A program made the position numbers and the translations under genes. A model generated the notes under the pieces. It did no database searches. It saw nothing but the letters and a program-made list of their open reading frames with translations, and was not told the origin of the DNA. A stretch of DNA of 64,000 bases from Fennellomyces sp. T-0311. Taxonomy: Eukaryota; Mucoromycota; Mucoromycetes; Mucorales; Lichtheimiaceae. The stretch lies in contig JALLLT010000001.1 in the NCBI GenBank assembly GCA_025266875.1, positions 1,116,001 through 1,180,000 on the forward strand, in the 5' to 3' direction. Every line of letters begins with the position of its first letter. Position 1 is the stretch's first letter. Positions 1 to 10,294 of this stretch are shown piece by piece.

Positions 1-934
1 ACAATCGGCGGGACATGTGGTTTGAAGCGAGTGGAGCAGTAAGCCATCTTGGAAACTTGACGTCAGACAGCTGTAACAGTTAGATAACGGCGGCAGAAGT
101 GATACTCCTTTGTTTCAACCACGTATGACAAATAGACTTTCATCCTCGAATCCAAAGGGGGGACGCGGAGACCATTCACTTTATATTTTTTCAGGGGGTG
201 CATCTGCACAACGATGGTCAGATCACAAGGGATCCAATTAAAATAAGTAGCAGATCGTTCAAAGGATCGGCGATGCAACCTAAGCAAGTGTAATGCAAAT
301 CCCGCTGATCACAAGGGAACATTTTATGTTGGTGAAAACGAATCTCCAAACTAAAAAAAAATGTTTGTCAGGTGATTTAATCGCATCGGGCTTGCCACCC
401 AAGAAAAGCGCACAATCTTGGGTTGATCTTCATATCCTCTTTCCTTTTGTTGCAATGAGAACCAAGGAAACTTCATGTAGGGTATAGTTTATGCACACAC
501 AGAGAGAGAGAGAGGTTCGGAGTTGGACGATCGACGATCGACAATGGAGGACTCAGGTTAGCCTTCCATGTGCCATCGTACAGAATAAATAGCTACGATG
601 ATCAAGCTCCGAGCAATAAGAGTGGCTATTCGGGAATGTCTTTTATGTCATGATTACAATAACGCAACGCCTATGCGCGGGGCCACAAATGGAAATGCGC
701 TGTCTTGTCATCGTCTGAAATAGACTATCACAAAACTAGCGCAAATATGGTTCGACAATGATACCCAAAGGTTCAAAATGGGATGGAGCAGCGTCGATCA
801 CTATACTCATGTGGGAGGGTGTAGCAGGCCCTGCTGTTGCCCTCACTGCCCTCCCCCCTCCCCCGCGCACCCCCCCTTAGATACGTGCATAATGGGGTCT
901 GAAAGATCATCAGAGTTAAGGCTTGTGTCAGGAG
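1..934. other. Intergenic leader, no gene seen
   Basis: No ORF here has recognisable protein character. The stretch ends in a cytosine-rich block (about 845-885), just upstream of the TATA box of the zinc-finger gene, and probably acts as its upstream promoter. A short GA microsatellite (agag repeats) lies near 500-513. Confidence 0.5.
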
Positions 935-942
935 TATATATA
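935..942 (+). promoter_or_regulatory. TATA box of the zinc-finger gene
   Basis: TATATATA lies about 130 nt before the ATG at 1074. It is followed by a long pyrimidine-rich leader (about 1020-1070, T/C runs), the arrangement seen at several other genes in this window. Confidence 0.5.
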
Positions 943-1073
943 GCGCTTGCTGTAGTCTCAATAGTGTTGACACCAAACATCTCTCTCTCACTCGGCTCTT
1001 ACGAAAACTTTATATTGCGCCTGGCCTTTTTTTTCCTTTTCTCTTTCAAACACGCAACACTTTTTCGCTCACA

Positions 1074-1715
1074 ATGGAGAAACCTCAGCTACCACCGCTC
1101 AAGACAATCCTCGAAGGAATGAACTCCATGCCAGGTAACCGTTGCCACACCTTATTGAAAGAACAAAGCGAGACTAAACGTGTAAAAAAAAAAGATCGAC
1201 CTGTAGTGGGTCATCGTCGACACTTTTCTTCAGATCAGCACGCAAGCGCCTTTTACCCATACGCTGATCAACGACGGCGTTATACCCACTCGCGTTCGCT
1301 TTCGGATTACACCCATGGCAGCGTTCGGTCTTCGTATGGACCCAGCAATGACTATATCCCTGCGCTCGATGCGTCGTGCTCCACATCCACCACGGCGTCC
1401 ACCTGCGGCACCACGGACGATGAATCGACAGGGTCTAGAGACGAAGATGCGCAGGCCAGCGGGGCGGTGGGAAAATACAAGTGCTCGTACTGTCACAAAG
1501 GCTTCTCGCGGCCATCATCACTTCGCATCCACATTTATTCGCACACGGGGGAAAAGCCCTTTGACTGCCCCGAGCCTGGCTGCGGTCGTCGGTTCAGTGT
1601 CCAGAGCAATATGCGAAGGCATATGCGCGTGCATCGGATCGGGGTGGAGAAGCCCGTCAAGAAACGTGCCCAGAGGATCGGCGTCGTGCCCATCGCGCCG
1701 GCAAACGCATCATAA
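1074..1715 (+). CDS. C2H2 zinc-finger protein, two fingers, probable transcription factor
   Basis: Unspliced the ORF is 213 aa. Two tandem C2H2 fingers sit near the C-terminus: C137-C140-H153-H157 and C165-C170-H183-H187, joined by the classic TGEKPF linker, followed by a basic tail (VKKRAQR). The N-terminal half is low complexity, rich in Ser, Thr, Tyr and Arg, typical of short fungal regulators. A likely 99-nt intron occupies 1135-1233: the donor follows CCAG, the acceptor TTTTCTTCAG is strong, and removal keeps frame and joins MNSMP to DQHASAF. That gives a 180-aa product. Without transcripts both forms stay possible, since the intron has no stop codon. Known for the family: such fingers bind DNA in the major groove. 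The target is unknown. It is convergent with POLE3, 75 bp between stops. Confidence 0.85.
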   Translation: MEKPQLPPLKTILEGMNSMPGNRCHTLLKEQSETKRVKKKDRPVVGHRRHFSSDQHASAFYPYADQRRRYTHSRSLSDYTHGSVRSSYGPSNDYIPALDASCSTSTTASTCGTTDDESTGSRDEDAQASGAVGKYKCSYCHKGFSRPSSLRIHIYSHTGEKPFDCPEPGCGRRFSVQSNMRRHMRVHRIGVEKPVKKRAQRIGVVPIAPANAS

Positions 1716-1790
1716 ATATACATGTCTTGGTTTTTCCTTTTAATATCATAATAAAAAGCATCCCCCTCCCCGTTTTTGTGTGTACATTAT

Positions 1791-2514
1791 TTATTCCTCA
1801 GACGTTCCTTCGCGGCTCTTTTCGTTGCCTGAATCCGAATCAGCCATCTTTTCGTCCTCGTCGTCCAACTCGTCCTCGTCTTCGCCGTCTGTCTTTTGTT
1901 TTTTGGGCGTCTCCACGTCTTCGTCGTCTTCGTCATCCGCGCTGCGCTTTTGTCCACGTGCTTCGTCGTCGGGCGTTGCTGTCGATGCTGGCCGGTCTTC
2001 GCTGTCGTCCTCTGCCTTTTTCTCCTTCTTCCGCTGCTTCTTGTCCGTCTGTAGCTGCTGATACGCTGTTTGCCCGTGTATCTGTGAGCGGTGGATGCTG
2101 TGTCCACATGTTTAGTCCATGTTTACCTGCAAACGACTCCTTGAGTGGTTGTATCAGGTGGTCAAACTCCAGCACCTCCATTGCTTTGAATACATCGGGT
2201 GCGCTGATCGTTTTGTGATTGGCCGTCTTGGCTGTGTCATTGGCACTGTATACAACGCAACAATGAGTTTCATCCGCGCGGCGATCGGGGTGGGTAGACG
2301 CTTTACACTGTGCTCAGGTAGTTTATAAACACGGTTGCTGCTTTGCTGACGGCGACTTTGGCTTCTTTTTGTAAGGCTGTTCCGGGTGGAAGCTGCAGAG
2401 AAATAATCCCTTGAATACGCACTTCTCCATTTAAAACGCTGGCTTACTCACTGCACTTTTCAGTACTCTGGAGATATTGGCTTTTGGCAGTTCGTTGTCT
2501 TCGATCGATGACAT
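1791..2514 (-). CDS. DPB4: DNA polymerase epsilon subunit POLE3/Dpb4, histone-fold protein
   Basis: Four exons on the minus strand: 2452-2514, 2307-2392, 2127-2245 and 1791-2065. Introns are 59, 61 and 61 nt with GT-AG borders, and the spliced product is 180 aa. Residues about 7-90 form the histone fold. The start carries [14 protein letters not shown], then [18 protein letters not shown], then [17 protein letters not shown], all matching the POLE3/CHRAC17/Dpb4 pattern. The last 90 residues are an acidic and lysine-rich tail ([22 protein letters not shown]), also typical. In the family it pairs with POLE4/Dpb3 in Pol epsilon and with an Iswi-type remodeller. The gene is invisible as a single ORF because exons are short and change frame. 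It shares a roughly 130-bp divergent promoter with SRP72. Confidence 0.88.
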
Positions 2515-2644
2515 TTTTCGCGTCTTTATTAAAACAAAGAATGGGCAAGTTACGGAAACGTCACATTGAAATATATGTACGCGGTCTGCGTGTCGGTTCT
2601 CGAAAAGCCCACAAGGAGTAGAGCCTGTTGGAAAACCATACATC
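2515..2644. promoter_or_regulatory. Divergent promoter between DPB4 and SRP72
   Basis: Only 130 bp separate the two start codons, which point away from each other, so both housekeeping genes must share or abut core promoters here. No obvious TATA box is present, unlike at the inducible-looking genes elsewhere in the window. Confidence 0.6.
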
Positions 2645-4921
2645 ATGTCCGATCAACAGGTGTCCAATCTGTTCAGCGAACTCCAAAAGACATCCAAACA
2701 AGGACAAGATGAACGCTCGTTGGAACTATGCGACCAAATCATAAAGCTGGATTCAGACAACAAGCTTGCGCTCCAATGCAAAATCGTTACCTTGATTCGT
2801 CTGGGCCAATACACCAACGCGCTTTCGCTCATTGCGCGTAAATTCCGTGACGACGACACCTTGTCGTTTGAAAAGATCTATTGCTACTACCGAACCAATC
2901 AATTGCTGCCGGCATTGGAGCTGTTGAAGGAAATCAAGCAAAAGCAAGAGCCCAGCAGCTCCCTCTTGTTTCTGGAAGCTCAACTGGTAAAACGCTTGCA
3001 GCAGTGAAAGAAAAAAAAACATAGATGTACAGACTAATACCGTAACCTTCAAGCTGTACGCGCAAGATAATTACAAGGAATCAATTCAAGTCTACGAGGA
3101 ACTTTTGGAAAAGACCAGCAAAAGCGACCACATCTATGAAGAAATCCAGGTCAACTTATTGGCAGCCAAGATGGGATTGGCCTTTTCCGAAAAGTGCGTT
3201 GCCAGTCCTGCCATCGAAACATCGCAGTACGAAGTCGCCTACAATGCTGCGTCGCTACATTTGGCAAACGGTCAATTGGATGATGCCCGCAAACAACTGG
3301 AATCTGCTCGCAGTAAGCTCGTGTTCAAAAAACCAATTCTTTTCTTTCTCAACGACTGGGGATAGAGGTGTGCCACGAACGTCTGATGGATGCAGACACG
3401 CCGCAGGAAGAAATCGACGAGGAGTTGGCAGTGATTGCTACTCAGTTGGCGTACACTTATCAACGCCAAGGTCGCTTGGGCGATGCCATGGAGATTTACC
3501 AATCCGTCATTGATTCGGGGTAACGCGAAAAAAAGCACGAGCCGATGCGTATGTGGTGTTGATAACTAATATACGCAATGACACAGCGTCTCTGATGCCA
3601 GTCTCAAGGCCATTGTCAACAACAACGTCGTGTCTGTGAAGCAGAAGAAGGATCTTCAGGATGCGGCCAAGAAGCTCAAGAGCGCGAGTGGCAAAGAAGT
3701 GGAATCGCGTTTGAAGCGGTACCAAAAGCGCGTGATATCCATGAACGACGCATTGTTGCAATTATACATGAACAAGGTACGCAGCGCAATTTGTATTTCC
3801 GTGTGCATCAAAGCCAATGTCTGTCTAGTACGACGCCTGCCGAGACATGGCGCAGAAGCTGATTCAAAAGTATCCGGAAAACGAAACGCTCTACCTCGTT
3901 CTGGCAGCAGCCACATATCAACAACACAAAGCCGAAGCCGCCGTCGAAGAACTGAAAAAGTACGCAAGCAAGAACCCAAAGTCGCTTGCACTACGCTTTG
4001 CCACCATCCAACTTCAGCTATTGCAATCGCGTCCAGCTGCGGCCTTGACCACGCTCGAATCGTACCTTTCATTGATCGGCGACAAGAACAAGAAGGAATA
4101 CTACCAACCTGCGGTCATTGCACTGCTCGTCTACTTGTACGAACAAACCGGACAATCGGATAAGGCCATGGATACGCTGGACAAGGCCTCTGCTTTCTGG
4201 AAAACAGATGGCAGCTTTAGTTCGAATGCACCCACGTCCATCATGAAGCAGACGGCGGCATTCAAACTAAAGACGGGGCGTTACAGCGAAGCGGCATTGG
4301 ATTTCGAAGAGTTGGTCAGGGCAGACCCAACGGATGCTCAGGCGATTGCAGGGTTAATTTCGGCGTACATCGAGGTGGATCCAGCAAAGGCTGAACAGTA
4401 CGGCAATGCTTTGCCAGCCATTGCATTGGACCATCTGGATATTCCGGCTCTCGAGCGATCCGTGCCGGGAGTAAAACGTGGCTATGTCAAAAAGCACAAT
4501 CACAGGTAAAAAATAGATGCAAACAGGCCACTCCTATCTATCTGCTAATAATTGCCCAAGCACGCGCGCAACAAAACCAAAGACCAAAAAGAAGAGAAAG
4601 CCATTGCTGCCCAAAGAGTACGACCCGGCCAAAACCCCCGATCCCGAGCGATGGATACCGGCGCGCGAGCGATCGACGTACAAAGCCAAGGGCAAGAGCA
4701 AAAAGGCGCTTGGTAAGGGTCCGCAAGGCTCTTACGTGGCTGGTGGTGGTCTTGGAGGCACCGGTAGCGCCAACATTGGAGGCACAAAAGCAGCCTCGTC
4801 TGAAAACACTGCAGAATCTCCCACCGAAGCTGCCAAGACGGAAGCCAAGCCAGCAACTCCAGCAAAGAATCCGGCTCCCTCCAAAAAAAAGAATAAGAAG
4901 AAGGGCAAGAACAAGTGGTAG
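2645..4921 (+). CDS. SRP72: Signal recognition particle subunit SRP72
   Basis: Six exons: 2645-2986, 3054-3312, 3366-3519, 3587-3776, 3829-4505 and 4561-4921. Introns are 52-67 nt, and the coding length is 1983 nt giving 660 aa, close to family length. The body is TPR-like helical repeats (for example LELCDQIIKLDSDNKLALQ and the repeat around SIQVYEELLEK). The C-terminus from residue about 541 is strongly basic and carries the SRP72 RNA-binding signature DPAKTPDPERWIPARER, followed by a lysine/alanine-rich tail ending KKKNKKKGKNKW. Known role: with SRP68 it binds 7SL RNA and helps arrest translation and target ribosomes to the ER. An AATAAA lies directly after the stop. Splice sites were chosen by frame and by continuity of the TPR repeats. 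Confidence 0.93.
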
Positions 4922-6216
4922 AATAAAGTTTTCCGTTTTCGCATCGATGGTTATGCTTGAAGCAAACACGCCCTCTCCAACTTTTTGGTGCCTGACACCA
5001 TGCTAATTGTCCCAGATCTTGTGGCCATTTCTACCCACGCACTATTTTTGTATGTGGTGTCATCCTGCTTGCGGCTGGAAGCATTTCGTCAATAGGAGTC
5101 ACGCAGGCGCACTCTCCCTTGACACTCGGTCAGATCATCTATCAAGCCGATATTAGGCTCTGTTGCGCATCAGTACTGTACACTTAATATATGTCATGTC
5201 TGTCCATGCAAACAATGAGTCATCGTTGCAACAGCCTTGTCAATAAACAAGCAATTATACAGTAACGTTCACGTGGTGGCTAAGGTGCGGGGGTGGAGGC
5301 ACCATGTCCAGATGATGGGCTCCTATATGTTTAATAAACAGATATAAATAGTGAGATGAGAACGGGGCATGGGCTAGATGAATCACAATGCATAAGGTAT
5401 TTCAGTTACCCGGTAGATCTTCCATGCAGATACCACGGCCTTCGTTCAACAATCGGATGCGTTTCTTCGGTACGATCCGATCCCATTGTGCGTATGTGCG
5501 TGAGATGAGAGGGTGGGGGTGGCTGCTAGCGTAATAATCCTTTTTTTCACGTGCATCAAAAGCAGCGCAACACACTGCCAGAACTATACCATATGCGTAG
5601 TGTTACCAAAATTAAGCAAATCTTCCCGATTACTGAGCTGCGCCGCGTGTTCTCGCAATTCAACTGGATAATTGGGAAAAAAAAAGATGCCACCACTGTT
5701 GCCGGTTTGTGTCGCAAAGTCGAAACCTCATTGGATTACGTTTCCGGTGTGCAACAATACGGTTCGGCTCCAACGGGACGCCGGTCGGATAAAAAAACAC
5801 AAGCACAATGTCCTTTCAATTAAGCTCATGGCCAATGTCAATTTTACGCATCGGCCTGCTGCAGGGATTCCAATACAGACGCTATTTTTTTTTATGTTTC
5901 GTGCTGAGCCCAGCCGGTGCGACGTTGGTACCAGGACAACCCAATTTGCTCAGCAAACAAAATATATACCGCGGATGGGGTAAACGTTCGGCCAGAGCAT
6001 CATCCAAGCCATGTCATCGGATGAAGGCCCGGTTATTATTCCGTTGCCATTGTTTCGTCAGGGGAGCCCCGTGGCATCGTTCCTACTTGCAGGCCTTGGC
6101 ACCCAAAGTGCCGCAGTAACAAGTAACTTAAAAAAGAAAAAATGTTCGCTCTTTTAATGGTGCCACCCGTCAGGGAACCTCATCCAACGTGGCCGACCTT
6201 GTACCACTTGAACCAT
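4922..6216. other. Intergenic, no convincing gene
   Basis: ORFs between 5551 and 6119 run in all three plus frames without codon bias, motifs or recognisable similarity, so I do not call them. TATA-like AT tracts occur at about 5335-5350. Confidence 0.4.
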
Positions 6217-6226
6217 TATAAAAAAC
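6217..6226 (+). promoter_or_regulatory. TATA box of small ORF
   Basis: TATAAAAAAC lies about 77 nt before the ATG at 6294 and is followed by a C/T-rich leader ending CAAAATG. This is the pattern of a highly expressed short fungal transcript. Confidence 0.5.
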
Positions 6227-6293
6227 CCAGCGTGCTCGCGTGCCATCTTGCATCTTGTAACTCTCTTCTTTCTCCTTCGCTATCAAAAACAAA

Positions 6294-6443
6294 ATGTGCA
6301 GCAGCCACCACCATCACCCATCGGCCGTCGACGTCAATGTCGTCCATGCAACCCAAGCTGTCCATTACAGATTTTGTCCAGGCTGCGGCGTCGACGTCTC
6401 GCAGTTCTCCCATGAAGGAAGCTGCCCTTACTTACGCCGTTAA
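6294..6443 (+). CDS. Small cysteine/histidine-rich protein, 49 aa, unknown
   Basis: This is the first ATG after a good TATA box and pyrimidine leader, in favourable context (CAAA before ATG). The 49-residue product has a histidine run near the start (CSSHHHHPS) and a compact FCPGCGVDVSQF...CPYLRR segment that could bind one metal ion. Third codon positions are mostly C, as in well expressed genes of this region. A second overlapping frame, 6337-6495 (52 aa, starting MSSMQPKLSITDFVQ), is also open with reasonable codons, so which frame is translated is not settled. I recognise neither family. Confidence 0.45.
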   Translation: MCSSHHHHPSAVDVNVVHATQAVHYRFCPGCGVDVSQFSHEGSCPYLRR

Positions 6444-6499
6444 CGCGGAAAACAATGTTCTCCCTGTGCGTCTTCCTGGCGAAACGCTCCTATAGAAAC

Positions 6500-9400
6500 C
6501 TGGCGATCATGATCCAACATCATACATATTCATACATATATCTACAATATCCTCATTTCCCTTCTTCCTGAACACCATGTATATTCTTCTTTTTTTGTAT
6601 ATCCCTCTTCCTGATTGTATATCATCGACATCATTAGATAGCTTTGGATCATTGTATATCGTATCCAACAATTCATTAAACTGAGCAAGAAGCCTGAAAC
6701 TCTCATCTTTGTGTTTGCGCAGCAAATTACTCGAAATGGCATTCTTCAATCTCCACACCTAATCACGGGAAGATTTGTTTTTTTGTTTGACAGCCTAAAA
6801 TGTCACGGCCCATCACGGGGGTGTTTGATGCCAAGCAAGCGTGTTGCTCGCCATCGATCGTATTGCAATGTGATGTAGTAATGTGCACGTACCATTAACC
6901 CATCATGGGTTCTGCAAGGTCACGGTACAACGCGGGGGAAACACGCGTATCCTGACGTGCACCTTGTCATGGCCAACCCAATAACTTGCTTACAGCATGA
7001 ATAATGTAGTGACGATATCCAGCTTTTAATTAACCAATTTATGATTAACAACTTGTCATATTTGCTAACATGGCGTCGCCTTTTAGGTTTTCCTCCTTTC
7101 CTTTCTCGATTCATTGCGCCCACACAAGTCCAATTTTTCTCGTTAATGGCAAACAATGCCAAACTCTTCATGACGAGCCGTTTCCTTATTAACCAAACAA
7201 CTTGTGAAGCATTTGGTGCCTGAACGAAAAAACGGCGGCGGACTTTGATGCATATAATTGGCAATAAGGAAAAGATCAGGTGAAACCACATTGGTTGTTT
7301 GTCGCGAGACAAACATATAATACGGAATATGAAATGTTATGGTCAATGGCAGGAAACGAACGGTAAGAATTGCTATTGGTTCCAATTCGCCCTTGTGAAT
7401 ACTTTGCTTGTTTCACGAGATCATCTATGTTATTGGAAATTTTAAAACAATATATGAGCTTGCTGTAAAGAAACCTTTCTTTTGTTAGGGGTGGCGTGGT
7501 TGTGGATCTCATGACCATGTACAAAATTGGCTTTCGGTTGCTTGATGATTTTGTTTCCGCCTTTCTCTGGATCATTCCCAAAAGTTTTCAATGGGATACG
7601 ATCCGGTTGGTGGTTTTTTTACCTTTTTTTTTTCCTTGTCAGTTTGCGTCGATCGTACTTGTGTTACCTAAGCTTAATCGAGTAATTTTTTTCGCAATTG
7701 AGAATCCACAACGCTGGATTAAAAGCTCTTACCCCAAAACACGAACTTTATCGTGTTACTTGACAGAGTACGGACGACCTGCTACATATCACTTCGACTA
7801 CATAACTGCGTCGTTGCATTTACAGTATTCTGGAGAGCGAATGGGTGCGTTATCTCTACTTTTGTTTTAAAAAAAAGTTAGATAAGGATTTCTTGTCTGA
7901 GATAATCTGTTGAAAACGACTCCATTTACTAGGTAAAAAAAAAGTGGTCCCGTACCAATGGTGTAATCCGGGATACATATAACCCTTTTTTTTTTACCGT
8001 TTGACATGTGGCGGGACAAAATGATACCGATCATCTAGTACGGAATGTAGTACGGATCAGTAACCTGTCGTTTTCTTTTTTACCACTTAATAGGTTTGTC
8101 AATACTCTTTAAAGGGATAAATTCGCGGAACGTCTCTTGCCGATATTTTTTTTATGTTACCGTAAAAAAATACAGTAGTTGCTGAGTTCTTTTTTTTTTC
8201 CTCGGTTTTACTTGATCCGAGATGGGTTATTCCGAAAAGTATCCTTAAAAGGTTTCTATTAGTAAGTGAGCTATCTGTGAATAGATAAAGTCATACCAAG
8301 ATAAATCCCTTACATTTAAAAAGTCCGTCTCATTTTCACCGAAAGGCGTGGCTTTTGTTCAACGTGTTTTCACTTTTACGTACAACCTTTTTTTCGTGAC
8401 ACTTCCGAAAGGTTAACCACTTGTTAAGATATGCACCTTGGTTATTCCAAGACATCATCTTTTCCTTGACAAGGTCATGATTGCTTACGCAGTACGATAA
8501 CCGAAATTTGGCTACGTATCTTCTCTTCACTTGTTTCAATAGTAACACGTGGCTCAATCGCTATACCCCCGCCTTTAGTTAATAGTAAGTATCTTTTACG
8601 TAGCGACATTATTAAAGGTAATAGGATTAACAAGTGCATAATATGATTTTCAGAACATAAAGACAGAGCCAGTTACAAAAAAAGCAAGCAGAGCCCCTGT
8701 TGGACCCACGGGCATACTAGTGAGCCTAAACACAAAAAATTGTGCGGACGTACGTAGTAAGAAAACGGTAAACTTTTCGTAACATAGTGGCACTTCAACA
8801 CATTACAACTGTCCCGATCCTTCAATGTTCGCATACATAACCTCCTATTACAGCATACTGAAATGTGCATGTCCTTTTTTTTTCTGGGAAACTGCGGAAT
8901 ACGTATATTTTTGAATATCCGCACACATAGATAGAGCGTAACTTCTCACGAAAGGATAGCCTTCTTTACCACGGGTGACATTTTCCGCACGATGTTTGAA
9001 TAACATACAATTATTGCAAATGCTAGTCCTATATTATCACCGCTTTTGCAAATCTAGTATGAGCACACAGAATGTTAAAGTTTACGTACGGAACAAGAAT
9101 GACTTTCTAGGAGTATAGGGCGGAACGTGACTGATTACGTAGGGTAGGCTTAAGAATTTGCGCTCCCGCGCAGTAAGGGTGTATCACACACCCACACACA
9201 AAAAAAGATTTCTGAGCATACAAAAAGAAATGGAGAATATGTGTGATATTCTACATAGTTGACATGGTTCAGCAAAGAAAGAGTGTTGTCAGGTAATGTA
9301 CTTTTTTGTGTGTACCTGAGATCGTACATACAATAAACAAGGGTGTGTTGTGATATTTACTTTTTTTTTCTACAATAATCAGTCTCGTACGACAAATTTG

Positions 9401-10294
9401 GATGAAGCGTTTGAAGAATAGGAAGTGCAACTGGCCATGATAGAAATGATAGCAGTAATACGTGCTCAATGCCTATATGTATGTGTGTGTGTGATGAGTT
9501 CCTAAGAGTAATTGTCGCCATGGGAAACACATATATTACTGTGCGATAATACCAACGTTGTTTTGATATACAAATGGCTGTATTTGATCTACCCACTGAT
9601 AAATTACTGTCAAAGTTTGTCACGAGGAGCATCGTCCGGAAGTGTTTCCATATTACATCATCGCAAGTCTGTGCTGTGGATTGCGTAACACTCTTTCAAA
9701 AGTGATCACACACGCGAGTCATTGACAAGTAACATTAACGTACCACCGTAACAGTTCGTATTAATTGTTGCGTGTTTTAAAGCGGACCTGTGTTACTTTA
9801 CTCTTGTGCCACCACCCCACTGACCTTTTGTCTGACAACATTATGCGCCATTGTACCAATATATTGGCCAGTAAAGCACGGCAGCTTGAATGGAGTGATC
9901 CAAAGAAAAGGAATGCAGCTATTTCGCAGCAACGCGCATTAAACTATACTTTTGGCTGTTTGAAGCTCTTCGTGCCACCATCGACACGCAGATGATTGAA
10001 AAAAAAGGTGCGTACGCAGCATTGCTTTTGCGCGCGGTTACTGATGAAGGAGACGGGCAAAAATAGCGCGGTTATCTGGGCACAGGAGAGAGTAAGCGAA
10101 GCAGAGCGGTTTCCTGGCTGGTGCTGGGGTTAGCGGTCACACCACAGACATGGCGTTGACCAATCAGAGGGATTGACCGGTGAATCCGCAATTTACTGTA
10201 AAAAAAAAAGATATATAATGACCTCTTGCACCTGTATCGCAATGCGCCTGAAAAAGCCACCACAACCCACTGAGGCAAGCAGTTAAGTTTTCAT
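6500..10294. other. Gene-poor AT-rich region
   Basis: Many short ORFs on both strands, none with recognisable domains. The minus-strand 83-aa ORF (6507-6758) and the 130-aa ORF (6920-7312) are lysine/arginine-rich and may be decayed element sequence, but nothing identifies them. Long poly-T and poly-A tracts are frequent (about 7618, 7988, 8190). Confidence 0.35.

Noticed and set aside
1780..2218. Ser/Ser-rich plus-strand ORFs
   Set aside because: They are antisense of the Asp/Glu-rich tail of DPB4.
6507..6758. Minus 83-codon ORF (WRLKNAISSNLL)
   Set aside because: Looks somewhat protein-like and follows a possible acceptor, but there is no upstream exon, promoter or recognised family.
7496..7870. 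Plus 124-codon ORF
   Set aside because: No motif, in AT-rich DNA, aromatic/hydrophobic composition typical of random T-rich frames.
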